This document shows, piece by piece, positions 44,973-54,381 of a DNA stretch of 64,000 nt. Position numbers and translations under genes: made by a program. The DNA is taken from the NCBI RefSeq assembly GCF_004341375.1, contig NZ_SLXO01000009.1, forward strand, positions 62,001-126,000, read 5' to 3'. The notes under the pieces were generated by a model. It was given only the letters and a program-made list of their open reading frames with translations. It was not told the DNA's origin and did no database searches. Numbering within the stretch: the first letter of the stretch is position 1; each line of letters begins with the position of its first letter. The DNA is from Rhodothalassium salexigens DSM 2132 (lineage in GTDB: Bacteria > Pseudomonadota > Alphaproteobacteria > Sphingomonadales > Rhodothalassiaceae).

Positions 44973-45232
44973 ACAAAATCGGGCCCGTCGGGCGCGGCGG
45001 TAACGTCCTACCGACGCCCAAGCCGCGAAACCGGCGAGCGGGCCCTGGGAACGCTTGGGAACCGCATCGCCCTTGCCAGAAGACGAGACCATAAGAAGAA
45101 CAAAACATAAACATAGAAAGAATTGGCGGGCCGCTGCCGAGAATGTCGACACAAATTGCGTAGATTTTATCGAATACAAACGGCCGGAAAGGCGCATGAA
45201 TCCTAGCGTCCGAGGTAAGGAGTCCCTGGACG
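44973..45232. other. Non-coding region upstream of the MraZ boxes
   Basis: No credible gene. Bases 45070-45180 are A-rich and lower in GC than the surroundings. It should hold the main promoter of the division cluster, but I could not find a -35/-10 pair with proper spacing; TTGCGT at 45156 and TTTTAT at 45164 are the nearest elements. A 64-codon frame beginning with TTG here has poor codon use. Confidence 0.6.
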
Positions 45233-45266
45233 CCCAAGCAATCCCATGATATCCCAAAGATACCCA
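45233..45266. promoter_or_regulatory. mraZ: MraZ-binding boxes: four CCCA words at 10-bp spacing
   Basis: CCCA occurs at 45233, 45243, 45253 and 45263, exactly one helical turn apart, as TGGG on the minus strand. MraZ is known to bind direct TGGG-type repeats with 10-bp spacing in front of its own gene and repress the cluster. This places the boxes 50-84 bases before the chosen mraZ start. Confidence 0.85.
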
Positions 45267-45316
45267 AGATTGGCTGGGATATGTGCGCGCGGCCCAAAGC
45301 CGCGCTGGGGCGGTGG

Positions 45317-45787
45317 ATGAATCTCTTCTGGGGACGACACGACAAGCGGATCGACAAGAAGGGCCGGGTTTCGGTGCCTTCCGATTTCCGCGCCGCGCTC
45401 GCCGAAGCGAACGCGTCCAGCGTCGTGGTTCTGCCCGAACCGCGCGAGCCGTTCCTGCGCGCCATGGCACCGGCCGAATTCCAGGACATCCTGCGCCAGC
45501 TCAAGCAGACCTACGGCCGCTTCGACGCCAAGCGCACCCGCGCCTCGCGGCAATTGTTCAGCCGCGCGCAAGAAATGCAGTTCGACAGCGAAGGCCGGAT
45601 CATCCTGCCCAAGAAATTCCTCGACTATGCCGATATCGTCGACACGCTCAGCTTTGTGGGCGCCGGCGACCATTTCCAGATCTGGAACAGCGCCAGCCTC
45701 GACGCCGAGGAAAACGACGACGACGCCATGGCCGACGATGTGCTGGCCGCCCTTGAAGGGCTGCCGGCGGAAGGGGCGCTGTCGTGA
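45317..45787 (+). CDS. mraZ: Division/cell wall cluster transcriptional repressor MraZ
   Basis: 156 residues. Two SpoVT/AbrB-type DNA-binding domains: the first with [16 protein letters not shown] (about 10-25), the second with [16 protein letters not shown] (about 93-108). Forms ring-shaped oligomers that bind the CCCA/TGGG repeats upstream. I choose ATG 45317 ([11 protein letters not shown]) because homologues begin at this point; ATG 45281 gives 12 more residues. The acidic tail is not conserved. The stop overlaps the rsmH start (TGATG). Confidence 0.95.
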   Translation: MNLFWGRHDKRIDKKGRVSVPSDFRAALAEANASSVVVLPEPREPFLRAMAPAEFQDILRQLKQTYGRFDAKRTRASRQLFSRAQEMQFDSEGRIILPKKFLDYADIVDTLSFVGAGDHFQIWNSASLDAEENDDDAMADDVLAALEGLPAEGALS

Positions 45788-46815
45788 TGGTCGAACGCCA
45801 GACCCCGCCCAGCCCCAATGCCGGCCCCGATGCCCCCACCGGTGGCCCGCATGTGCCGGTGATGCTGGACAGCGTGCTCAAGGCGCTCAGCCCCCAAGAC
45901 GGCCAGGTGATCGTCGACGCCACCTTCGGCGCCGGCGGCTACACCCGCGCGGTCCTCGACGCCGCGCGCACCCATGTGCTGGCGTTCGACCGCGACCCGA
46001 CGGCGATCGCCGCCGGCGCGGCCCTGGTCGACGCCTATGCCGGCCGGCTGACCCTGATCGAACGCCGTTTCGGCGCCATGGCCGAGGCGCTGGCGGCGCG
46101 CGGCGTGGCGGATGTGGACGCCATCGTGCTCGATATCGGCGTGTCGTCCATGCAACTCGACCGGGCCGAACGCGGCTTTTCCTTCTCCCATGACGGCCCG
46201 CTCGACATGCGCATGGACGCCGGCGGCGCCGAGGCCGGCGAAAGCGCCGCCGACGTGGTCAATGACTATGACGCCGAGGACCTGGCCCGGATCATCTACC
46301 GCTATGGCGAGGAACCGCGCTCGCGGCGCATCGCCCGGGCAATCGTCGAGGCACGCGCCAGCGCGCCGATCACCCGCACCGGCCGGCTGGCCGAGATCGT
46401 CGCCCAGGCCGTCGGGCCGACGCCCAAGCGCAAGATCCACCCCGCCACCACCACCTTCCAGGCGCTGCGCATCCATGTGAACCGCGAGCTCGACGAGCTC
46501 GACGCCGCGCTCGACGCCGCCGAACGGCTGCTCAAGCCCGGCGGGCGGCTGGTGGTGGTCAGCTTCCATTCGCTGGAAGACCGGCGGGTCAAGCGCTTCC
46601 TGGCCGCGCGCACGGGCGAGCGCCCGGCGGTGTCGCGCCACCAACCGCTGCCCGAGGGGCCGGCGCCGGTGGCCACCTTCCGCCTGCCGTCGAAGGGCGC
46701 GGTCAAGCCGACCGCCGCCGAGATCGCCGCCAATCCGCGCGCGCGCTCGGCCCGGCTGCGCGTCGGCATCCGCACCGAGGCCGCGCCCCGGCCCACCGGG
46801 GAGGCGCCGCAATGA
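45787..46815 (+). CDS. rsmH: 16S rRNA N4-methyltransferase RsmH (MraW)
   Basis: 342 residues. Methylates N4 of C1402 in 16S rRNA using S-adenosylmethionine. [27 protein letters not shown] (SAM loop, about 43-56), [25 protein letters not shown] and [16 protein letters not shown] are typical. ATG 45787 overlaps the mraZ stop; a GTG three bases earlier is also possible. An N-terminal extension of about 20 Pro-rich residues precedes the fold. ATGA overlap with ftsL. Confidence 0.96.
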   Translation: MVERQTPPSPNAGPDAPTGGPHVPVMLDSVLKALSPQDGQVIVDATFGAGGYTRAVLDAARTHVLAFDRDPTAIAAGAALVDAYAGRLTLIERRFGAMAEALAARGVADVDAIVLDIGVSSMQLDRAERGFSFSHDGPLDMRMDAGGAEAGESAADVVNDYDAEDLARIIYRYGEEPRSRRIARAIVEARASAPITRTGRLAEIVAQAVGPTPKRKIHPATTTFQALRIHVNRELDELDAALDAAERLLKPGGRLVVVSFHSLEDRRVKRFLAARTGERPAVSRHQPLPEGPAPVATFRLPSKGAVKPTAAEIAANPRARSARLRVGIRTEAAPRPTGEAPQ

Positions 46816-47267
46816 TCCGCAAGCTGTTGATCTTTTTGGGCTTGGCCGTGGTCCTGGGGGCGGTCGGCGGGCTTTATCAGCTCAAGCTGATGGCCGACGC
46901 GCGCAGCCGCGAGGTCGCCGCGCTCAAGGCCACTATCGCGCGCGAACGCGACGCCATCCAGGTGCTGCGCGCCGAAGCCGCCTATCTGTCGAGCCCGGCG
47001 GTGGTCCAGACCGAAGCGTCCAAGTTCCTGACCCTGCGCAAGGCGCGCACGGACCAGGTGATCACCAATATCCGGGACATTCCGTTGCGCCTCGACCCGG
47101 AGACGCCGGTGGACGGGGACCGCGACCTGATCCGCCCGGACGTGGCGACCGACGAGGCGCCGGCGCGGCGACCGCACGTGCCGGGCATCGGCATCGCCTA
47201 TCAAGCCGCCGAGCGCGCCGGCCAGCCCCGATGGGTGACCGTAGATAAAAGGGAGGACCAGCGATGA
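46812..47267 (+). CDS. ftsL: Cell division protein FtsL
   Basis: 151 residues. Single-pass inner-membrane protein of the FtsQLB complex: helix at about 5-22, then a periplasmic coiled coil (about 30-65, with [20 protein letters not shown] in register) and a disordered Pro/Arg-rich tail. Little sequence conservation is expected; position between rsmH and ftsI and the topology identify it. Both ends overlap neighbours by ATGA. Confidence 0.88.
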   Translation: MIRKLLIFLGLAVVLGAVGGLYQLKLMADARSREVAALKATIARERDAIQVLRAEAAYLSSPAVVQTEASKFLTLRKARTDQVITNIRDIPLRLDPETPVDGDRDLIRPDVATDEAPARRPHVPGIGIAYQAAERAGQPRWVTVDKREDQR

Positions 47268-48946
47268 TCCGGGTCGACCGTCTGTTCCGCCTGCAACGCC
47301 CGTCGCTGGACCAGGCCCACCAACGGCTGAGCGTGCTGATCCTGCTGTTCGCCGCCGGCTTTCTGGTGGTCGCCGGCCGGGCGGTGGATTTGGGCGTGTT
47401 CCAGTACGCGGGCGACCCGGCCGCCCCGGTCAACCCCGCCGAGGCCGACCATCGCTGGCAGCGCGCCGAGATCGTCGACCGCCGGGGCGAGGTGCTGGCG
47501 ACCACGGTGGCGTCGCAGTGGCTCTATGCCGACCCGCGGCGGATTCAGAAGCCCGAAGAGACCGCGCTCGCCCTGGCCGAAATCCTGCCGGGCCAGACCG
47601 CCGGCGACATCCTGCGCCGGTTCCGCCGGCCCAAGGAATTCGTCTGGATCGAACACAATCTGACGCCGTCCCAGGTCGCCGCGGTCAACGCGCTCGGCGA
47701 GCCGGGGCTCAATTTCAAGACCGGCAGCCTGCGCCTCTACCCGCACGGCCGGCTGGCCGCGCACGCGCTCGGCTATACCGGCATCGACGGCGAGGGGTTG
47801 GCGGGCCTGGAGAAGTTCTTCGACCGCCGGCTGACCGACCCCGCGCGGCTCGACGAGCCGCTGCGCCTGTCGCTCGACCTGCGCGTCCAGCACGCCGCCA
47901 CCGACGAACTCGCCCTGGCCATGGACGAGTTTCAGGCCAAGGGCGCGGTGGCGCTGGTGATGGACGTGCACAGCGGCGAGCTTTTGTCGCTGGTGTCGCT
48001 GCCCGACTACAACGCCAACCGCTACGCCACCGCGACGCCCGAGCAGAAGCGCAACCGCGCCACCTACGAAATCTACGAGCAGGGCTCGGCGCTCAAGGCG
48101 GTGACCATCGCCGCCGCGCTCGACGCCGGGCTGGTGCGCCTCGACGACCGGATCGACGCCACCAAGCCGATCCGCATCGCCGGCTACACCATCCACGATT
48201 TTCACGGCCAGCGCCGCGACCTGACCGTGCCCGAGGTGTTCACCTACTCCTCCAACATCGGCTCGGCGCGGCTCGGCGACACGCTGGGCGCCGAACGCCA
48301 GAAGCGGTTCTTCCGCCAGGTGGGGCTGTTGAGCCCGGCGGACGTGGAGGTCACCGAGGTGAGCGCGCCGCGCTACCCCGAACGCTGGGGCCGCATCCAC
48401 ACCATGACCGCCTCGTTCGGCCACGGCGTGTCGATCTCGTCGGTGCAACTGGCCCAGGCCATGGCCGCCATGGTCAATGGCGGGCGCCTGCAACCGGCCA
48501 CCTTGCTGGCCGACGCCGATCGCCAAGGCCGGCACCGCGGCCGCCAGGTGATCAGCCCCGAAACCAGCGCGGTGATGCGCCAGTTGATGCGCGTGGCGGT
48601 GGTCAAGGGCACCGGCTCGTTCGCCGACGTGCCCGGCTACCGGGTCGCCGGCAAGACCAGCACCGCCGAGAAACCGGGCCAGACCGGCGGCTATGACCAT
48701 GACCGGGTGTTGAGCTCGTTCACCGGCGTGTTCCCGGCCGAGACGCCGCGCTACCTGGTGTTCGCCATGCTCGACGAGCCGCACGGCACCGAGGCCACCT
48801 ATCAGTTCGCCGGCGGCGGCTGGGTGGCGGCGCCCACGGTGGGCAAGATCATCGCGCGCATCGGCCCGCTGCTCGGCGTCGAGCCCCGACCGGCCGACCA
48901 GACCTTCATCCGCGAGGCCGCGCTGCTGGTCCAGGAGAAGGATTGA
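47264..48946 (+). CDS. ftsI: Peptidoglycan D,D-transpeptidase FtsI (PBP3)
   Basis: 560 residues. Class B penicillin-binding protein that crosslinks septal peptidoglycan with FtsW. Helix at about 23-43, a pedestal domain (RAEIVDRRGEVLATTVA), then the transpeptidase: SXXK in YEQGSALK (usually YEPGSxxK), SXN in YSSNIGSA, and the third box reads GKTSTAEK, so KTS stands where nearly all homologues have KTG. The codons are AAG ACC AGC. The start overlaps ftsL; the stop overlaps the next gene region. Everything else fits an active enzyme. Confidence 0.94.
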   Translation: MIRVDRLFRLQRPSLDQAHQRLSVLILLFAAGFLVVAGRAVDLGVFQYAGDPAAPVNPAEADHRWQRAEIVDRRGEVLATTVASQWLYADPRRIQKPEETALALAEILPGQTAGDILRRFRRPKEFVWIEHNLTPSQVAAVNALGEPGLNFKTGSLRLYPHGRLAAHALGYTGIDGEGLAGLEKFFDRRLTDPARLDEPLRLSLDLRVQHAATDELALAMDEFQAKGAVALVMDVHSGELLSLVSLPDYNANRYATATPEQKRNRATYEIYEQGSALKAVTIAAALDAGLVRLDDRIDATKPIRIAGYTIHDFHGQRRDLTVPEVFTYSSNIGSARLGDTLGAERQKRFFRQVGLLSPADVEVTEVSAPRYPERWGRIHTMTASFGHGVSISSVQLAQAMAAMVNGGRLQPATLLADADRQGRHRGRQVISPETSAVMRQLMRVAVVKGTGSFADVPGYRVAGKTSTAEKPGQTGGYDHDRVLSSFTGVFPAETPRYLVFAMLDEPHGTEATYQFAGGGWVAAPTVGKIIARIGPLLGVEPRPADQTFIREAALLVQEKD

Positions 48947-48951
48947 TCGCC

Positions 48952-50424
48952 ATGCGCCTATCCGACCTGATCGGCACCCAAGGCACCGTCACCGGCGTGG
49001 AGATCGCCGGCTTGACCGCCGACAGCCGCGCGGTCGAGCCCGGCTGGCTGTTCGCCGCCCTGCCCGGCGCCCATGCCGACGGCCGCGCCTTCATCGCCGA
49101 CGCCCTGGCCCGTGGCGCCGCAGCACTTCTGGTGCCCGCCGGCAGCGCGCTCGACCGGTGGGGGATCGACCGCAGCCCTGTGCCGGTGATCGAAGACCCG
49201 CACCCGCGCCGGCGCTACGCCCAACTGGCGGCGCGCTTCTGGGGCCGCCAACCGGCCACCGCGGTGGCGGTCACCGGCACCAACGGCAAGACCTCGGTGG
49301 TCCGCTTCGTGCGCCAGATCTGGCGCGCAGCCGGGCTGTCGGGGGCCGCCGTCGGTACCCTCGGCGTCGACAGCGACCCGATCCAAAGCCCCGGCGGCCT
49401 GACCACGCCCGACCCCGCCCATCTGCACAAGGTGCTGGCGCACCTGGCCGACGCCGGCGTCACCCATGTGGCGTTCGAGGCGTCGTCGCACGGGCTCGAC
49501 CAGGCGCGGCTCGACGGCGTGCGGCTGGCCGCCGGCGGCTTCACCCACATCAGCCAGGACCATCTGGACTATCACGGCACCATGGAGGCGTATTTCTTCG
49601 CCAAGGCGCGGCTGTTCGGCGAACTGCTGGAGCCCGGCAGCGCCGCCGTGGTCAATATCGATACGCCCGGCGGCCGGTCGATGGAGGACCTGGCCTGGGG
49701 TCACGGTCTCAAGCGGCTGAGCGTCGGGCGCGACCCGGCCGCGCACCTGCGCCTGGTCGCCGCCGAGCCGGGCGCCACCGGCCAGCGCCTGAGCCTGACC
49801 TTCGACGGCGCGCCCTACCGGGTCGACCTGCCGCTGGTGGGGCTGTTCCAGGCCGAAAACGCGATCCTCGCCGCCGGCCTGGCGATCGCCGCCGGGCTGC
49901 CCGCCGACACCGCCCTCGGCACGCTCGCCCACCTCACCGGCGTGCCGGGGCGCATGGAACTGGTCGGCCGGGCGGCTTCGGGCGCGCCGGTCTATGTGGA
50001 CTATGCCCACACCGACGGCGGCCTGGAGACCGTGCTGGCGCAGACGCGCCCACATGTGCGCGGCCGGCTGACGGTGGTGTTCGGCGCCGGCGGCGACCGC
50101 GACCGCACCAAGCGCCCGGCCATGGGCCGCGCCGCCGCGCGCCACGCCGACCGGGTGATCGTCACCGACGACAATCCGCGCGGCGAAGACCCCGCCGAGA
50201 TCCGCGCCGAAATCCGCGAAGGCTGCCCCGAGGCCGAGGCGATCGGCGACCGCGCCGCCGCGATCGCCGCCGCGATCGCGGGCTTGGGCCCCGACGACGC
50301 CCTGATCATTGCCGGAAAGGGCCACGAAACCGGCCAGATCGTGGGCGACACGGTGCTGCCGTTCAACGACCGCGAGGTGGCCCAAGCCCATCTGAGCGAT
50401 CCGGCCTCGGAGACCCTGTCATGA
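48952..50424 (+). CDS. murE: UDP-MurNAc-L-Ala-D-Glu:meso-diaminopimelate ligase MurE
   Basis: 490 residues. Adds meso-diaminopimelate to the UDP-MurNAc dipeptide with ATP. TGTNGKTSVVRFV (about 106-118) is the P-loop, EASSHGLDQ and HISQDHLDYHG are Mur-ligase motifs, and DDNPRGEDP near residue 404 is the diaminopimelate-specific DNPR site. ATG 48952 is preferred to TTG 48943; AGGAGAAGGA just upstream could serve either. It starts at the ftsI stop and overlaps murF by ATGA. Confidence 0.96.
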   Translation: MRLSDLIGTQGTVTGVEIAGLTADSRAVEPGWLFAALPGAHADGRAFIADALARGAAALLVPAGSALDRWGIDRSPVPVIEDPHPRRRYAQLAARFWGRQPATAVAVTGTNGKTSVVRFVRQIWRAAGLSGAAVGTLGVDSDPIQSPGGLTTPDPAHLHKVLAHLADAGVTHVAFEASSHGLDQARLDGVRLAAGGFTHISQDHLDYHGTMEAYFFAKARLFGELLEPGSAAVVNIDTPGGRSMEDLAWGHGLKRLSVGRDPAAHLRLVAAEPGATGQRLSLTFDGAPYRVDLPLVGLFQAENAILAAGLAIAAGLPADTALGTLAHLTGVPGRMELVGRAASGAPVYVDYAHTDGGLETVLAQTRPHVRGRLTVVFGAGGDRDRTKRPAMGRAAARHADRVIVTDDNPRGEDPAEIRAEIREGCPEAEAIGDRAAAIAAAIAGLGPDDALIIAGKGHETGQIVGDTVLPFNDREVAQAHLSDPASETLS

Positions 50425-51878
50425 CCACAGCCCCCGACCAACGCGCCTTGTGGACCACCGGCGCCATCGCCGCCGCCGTCGCCGGCCGGACCACCGCCGA
50501 CCTGGCGGTGACCGGGGTCGCCATCGACAGCCGCGAAGTGGTGCCGGGCGACCTGTTCGTCGCCCTGGCCGGCCGCACGAGCGACGGCCACGCCCACGCC
50601 GCCCGGGCGCTGCGCGCCGGGGCCGCCGCCGCCCTGGTGCACCGGCCCTGCCCCGGGCTCGCCATCGACGACCGCCGGCTGGTGCACTGCGCCGACACCC
50701 ACGCCGCCCTGGTGGCGCTGGGGGCCGCGGCGCGCGACCGGTCGCCCGCCCGACGGGTCGGGATCACCGGCAGCGCCGGCAAGACCGGCACCGTGCGCGC
50801 GCTGGCCACCGCCGTCGCCGCCATGGCGCGCCCCCATGCCAGCGTGCGCAGCTTCAACAATCATGTGGGCGTGCCGCTGTCGCTGGCGCGCATGGGCGCG
50901 ACGGCCGATGTGGGCGTGTTCGAGATCGGCATGAATGCCCCCGGCGAGATCGCCGCCCTGGCCGACCAGGTGCGCCCCCATGTGGGCATCGTCACCTCGG
51001 TCGGCGCGGCGCATCTGGGCGCGTTTCCGAACGAAGCCGCGATCGCGGACGAAAAGGGCGCGCTGTTCCGGCACCTGGCGCCCGGCGGCACCGCCATCGT
51101 CAATCTGGACGCCGGCCACGCCGACCGGCTGATCGCCATCGCCCGCGAAGCCGGCGTCGGGCGCATCGTCACCGTGTCGCTTGACGACCCGACGGCCGAC
51201 GTGCATGGGCTGCGGGCCGACCTGCGCGCCGACGGCACCCGGCTGGCGGTGGCCATCGGCGGCCGGCATCTGGCGCTCAAGGTGGCGACGCCGGGCCGCG
51301 CCCTGGCCGGCAACGCGCTCGCCGTCCTGGCGGCGGCCGAGGCCTTGGGGCTCGACCCGGCGATGGCCGGGCTGGCGCTCGCCCGGCTGACCGCGGGCCC
51401 CGGGCGTGGGCGCCTGGTGACCATCCCGGTTGCCGGCGGTACCGCGACCCTGATCGACGAAAGCTACAACGCCAACCCGCTGAGCATGGAAGCCGCCCTG
51501 GCCACCCTGGGCCGCCGGGCACCGGCGGCGGGCGGCCGGCGTGTGACGGTGTTGGGCGACATGGCCGAACTGGGCGACGAGGCCGCGGCGCGCCACCGGG
51601 CGCTGAGCGGCGCGCTCAAGGGCGCCCGGGTCGCCGAGGTGATCGCCTTCGGGCCGCTGTCGGCGCTGATGGGCCGGGCGGCGGGCCTGCCGGTTCTGGA
51701 ACTGGCCGAGCCGGCGGCCGCCGCCGAGGCGGTGCGCGCGCGCCTGGCGCCCGGCGACGTGGTGATGGTCAAGGGATCGAATGCGGGCGGCTTGGGCGCC
51801 CTGGTCGAGGCGCTGACCCGCCCCGGCCGGGTGCAGTCCCTGGCCGGCTTCTGGGCCGTGGACGAACGGGCGGCATAA
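50421..51878 (+). CDS. murF: UDP-MurNAc-tripeptide:D-Ala-D-Ala ligase MurF
   Basis: 485 residues. Adds D-Ala-D-Ala to complete the pentapeptide. SREVVPGDLFVALAGRTSDG (N-terminal domain), GITGSAGKTGTVRAL (P-loop, about 113-127), SFNNHVGVPLSL, EIGMNAPGEI and IDESYNANPLSMEAAL are the markers. Since ddl is absent nearby, the D-Ala-D-Ala it needs is made elsewhere. The start overlaps murE; the frame continues open upstream but only as a shadow of murE. Confidence 0.96.
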   Translation: MTTAPDQRALWTTGAIAAAVAGRTTADLAVTGVAIDSREVVPGDLFVALAGRTSDGHAHAARALRAGAAAALVHRPCPGLAIDDRRLVHCADTHAALVALGAAARDRSPARRVGITGSAGKTGTVRALATAVAAMARPHASVRSFNNHVGVPLSLARMGATADVGVFEIGMNAPGEIAALADQVRPHVGIVTSVGAAHLGAFPNEAAIADEKGALFRHLAPGGTAIVNLDAGHADRLIAIAREAGVGRIVTVSLDDPTADVHGLRADLRADGTRLAVAIGGRHLALKVATPGRALAGNALAVLAAAEALGLDPAMAGLALARLTAGPGRGRLVTIPVAGGTATLIDESYNANPLSMEAALATLGRRAPAAGGRRVTVLGDMAELGDEAAARHRALSGALKGARVAEVIAFGPLSALMGRAAGLPVLELAEPAAAAEAVRARLAPGDVVMVKGSNAGGLGALVEALTRPGRVQSLAGFWAVDERAA

Positions 51879-51890
51879 CGGTGAGGGTCT

Positions 51891-52967
51891 ATGCTTTATA
51901 ATTTTCTGGTGCCGCTGGCCGACGAGTTTCAGGTCTTCAACCTGTTCCGGTACTTGACGTTTCGTACCGGCGGCGCGGTGCTGACCGCTTTGTTGGTGTG
52001 TTTCCTGGTTGGCCCGCCCCTGATCCGCTGGCTGCGCGCCAAGCAGAAGAAGGGCCAACCGATCCGCGAGGACGGCCCGGCCGGCCACATCGTCGCCAAG
52101 GCCGGCACGCCGACCATGGGCGGGTTCATGATCCTGGCCGGGCTGTCGACGGCGACCCTGTTGTGGGCCGACCTCACCAACCCGTTCGTCTGGGTGTGCC
52201 TGGGCGTCACCGCCAGCTTCGGCCTGATCGGCTTCTTCGACGACTATCTCAAGGTCACCAAGGCGTCGCCCAAGGGCGTGCCGGGCCGGTGGAAGTTCGC
52301 CCTTGAATGCCTGATCGCCGGCGTCGCGGGCTATGTGGTGCTGTCGATCCAGGGCGGCGGGCTGGCGGTGCCGTTCGTCAACGACATCGTCGCCGACCTG
52401 GGGGTGTTCTTCGTCGCCTTCGCCATCGTCGTGGTGGTCGGCACCGGCAACGCGGTCAATCTGACCGACGGGCTCGACGGGCTGGCGATCATGCCGGTGA
52501 TCATCGCCGCCGCCGCCTTCGCGCTGATCGCCTATCTGGTCGGCAACACGGTCTATGCCGACTATCTTCAGGTGCCCTATGTGCCCGGCTCGGGCGAGCT
52601 GGCGGTGTTCTGCGGCGCGCTGATCGGCGCCGGGCTCGGCTTCCTGTGGTTCAATGCGCCGCCGGCCATGGTGTTCATGGGCGACACCGGCAGCCTGGCA
52701 CTGGGCGGCGCCTTGGGCGCGGTCGCCGTGGTCACCAAGCACGAGATCGTGCTGGCGATCATCGGCGGCATCTTCGTGCTGGAGACCATCTCGGTGATGG
52801 TCCAGGTGGCGTCGTTCAAGCTGTTCGGCCGGCGGGTGTTCCGCATGGCGCCCCTGCACCACCATTTCGAACATCTGGGCTGGGCGGAATCGACCATCGT
52901 GATCCGGTTCTGGATCATCGCGCTGGTGCTGGCGCTGGTCGGCCTGTCCACGTTGAAGCTGCGCTAG
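51891..52967 (+). CDS. mraY: Phospho-N-acetylmuramoyl-pentapeptide transferase MraY
   Basis: 358 residues, ten membrane helices. Moves phospho-MurNAc-pentapeptide to undecaprenyl phosphate, making lipid [21 protein letters not shown] (catalytic Asp pair), [29 protein letters not shown] and [11 protein letters not shown] are invariant family blocks. It begins 12 bases after murF with GTGAGGG as ribosome site and is followed by murD after 4 bases. Confidence 0.97.
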   Translation: MLYNFLVPLADEFQVFNLFRYLTFRTGGAVLTALLVCFLVGPPLIRWLRAKQKKGQPIREDGPAGHIVAKAGTPTMGGFMILAGLSTATLLWADLTNPFVWVCLGVTASFGLIGFFDDYLKVTKASPKGVPGRWKFALECLIAGVAGYVVLSIQGGGLAVPFVNDIVADLGVFFVAFAIVVVVGTGNAVNLTDGLDGLAIMPVIIAAAAFALIAYLVGNTVYADYLQVPYVPGSGELAVFCGALIGAGLGFLWFNAPPAMVFMGDTGSLALGGALGAVAVVTKHEIVLAIIGGIFVLETISVMVQVASFKLFGRRVFRMAPLHHHFEHLGWAESTIVIRFWIIALVLALVGLSTLKLR

Positions 52968-52971
52968 GGCG

Positions 52972-54381
52972 ATGATCCCGGTCCCCGCATATCACCGACG
53001 CCGCATCGCGGTCTTCGGCCTGGCCCGCACCGGCCTGGCCAGTTGCCGTGCGCTCGAAGCGTCGGGCGCGACCGTGCTGGCGTGGGACGACAATGCCGAC
53101 CGCCGGGCGCCGGTGACCGACCTGGCCTGCGGCCTCTACAGCGTCGACTTCGCCACCATCGACGCCTTGTTGCTGGCGCCGGGCGTGCCGCTGACCCACC
53201 CCGCGCCGCACCCGCTGGTAACCCGCGCCGCGGCCGCCGGCTGCCCGATCCTGGGCGATGTGGAACTGTTCGAGACGGCGCGGCCACACCTGCCGGCGCA
53301 CCAACTGGTGGCGATCACCGGCACCAACGGCAAGTCCACCTCCACAGCGCTCATGGCCCATGTGGCGGCCGCCGCCGGCCGGCCGTCGGTGGCGGCGGGC
53401 AATATCGGCGTGCCGGTGCTCAGCCTCAACCCGCTCGACGCCGGCGGCGTCTATGTGCTGGAGACCTCGTCGTTCCAGATCGACCTGACCCACAGCCTGC
53501 GGGCCGATGTGGCGATCCTGCTCAACATCACCCCCGACCATCTGGACCGCCACGGCTCCATGGCCGGCTATGTGGGCGCCAAGGAACGGCTGTTCGAGAT
53601 GCAGACGCCCGACGCCACGGCGGTGATCGGCGTCGACGACGCGCCGGGCCGAAGCCTTGCCGCGCGCTGCCGGCAACGGGTGGTGCCGGTGTCGGTGACC
53701 GGCGCGGTCGACGGCGGCGTCTATGTGACCGAGACCGGCACCCTGATCGACGCCGTCGACGGCGCGGCGCGCCCGGTCGCCGAGCTTGCCGGTCTGGCGG
53801 CACTTGCCGGGCGCCACAACTGGCAGAACGCCGCTGCGGTCTACGCCGCCGGGCGGGCGCTGGGGCTGGCTGCCGACGCCATCGTGCGCGGGCTTGAGGG
53901 CTTTACCGGCCTCGCCCACCGCATGGAGCCGGTGGCGACCCGGGCCGAGGTGTTGTTCGTCAACGACAGCAAGGCCACCAACCCTGACGCCGCGACGCGC
54001 GCGCTCACCGCCTTCGAACGGGTCCACTGGATCGCCGGCGGCCGGGCCAAGGACCCGCACTTCGCGCTGCTGCGCGATGGCGCGGGCCGCGACGCGTTGC
54101 GCCATGTGGTGCACGCCTATCTGATCGGCGAGGCCGCCGGCGACCTGGCCCAAGCGCTCGGCAGCCAAGTCGAGCACAGCCGCCACGCCGGGATGGCCCA
54201 AGCGGTCGCCGCCGCCGCCGCCCGGGCCCGGCCCGGCGAGGTGGTGCTGTTGTCGCCGGCCTGCGCGTCGTTCGACGCCTATGCCGACTTCGAGGCCCGG
54301 GGCGAGGCGTTCCGCGCCGCCGTCGCCGGCCTCGACGCCCCGAGCCATCGCTCAGCCAAGCCCGAGGGAGATCGCCCATGA
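52972..54381 (+). CDS. murD: UDP-MurNAc-L-alanine:D-glutamate ligase MurD
   Basis: 469 residues. Adds D-glutamate to UDP-MurNAc-L-Ala. IAVFGLARTGLASCRAL (uracil-binding N-domain), ITGTNGKSTSTALM (P-loop, about 119-132), LETSSFQID, NITPDHLDRHGSM and FVNDSKATNPDA are the markers, with LLSPACASFDAYADFEARG at the C-terminus. Overlaps ftsW by ATGA. Confidence 0.96.
   Translation: MIPVPAYHRRRIAVFGLARTGLASCRALEASGATVLAWDDNADRRAPVTDLACGLYSVDFATIDALLLAPGVPLTHPAPHPLVTRAAAAGCPILGDVELFETARPHLPAHQLVAITGTNGKSTSTALMAHVAAAAGRPSVAAGNIGVPVLSLNPLDAGGVYVLETSSFQIDLTHSLRADVAILLNITPDHLDRHGSMAGYVGAKERLFEMQTPDATAVIGVDDAPGRSLAARCRQRVVPVSVTGAVDGGVYVTETGTLIDAVDGAARPVAELAGLAALAGRHNWQNAAAVYAAGRALGLAADAIVRGLEGFTGLAHRMEPVATRAEVLFVNDSKATNPDAATRALTAFERVHWIAGGRAKDPHFALLRDGAGRDALRHVVHAYLIGEAAGDLAQALGSQVEHSRHAGMAQAVAAAAARARPGEVVLLSPACASFDAYADFEARGEAFRAAVAGLDAPSHRSAKPEGDRP

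Noticed and set aside
45055-45249. 64-codon frame in the mraZ leader
   Set aside because: TTG start, no ribosome site, atypical codon use, and it runs into the MraZ boxes.
50001-52874. Long minus-strand frame opposite murF and mraY
   Set aside because: Shadow frame, low-complexity translation, no start signal.
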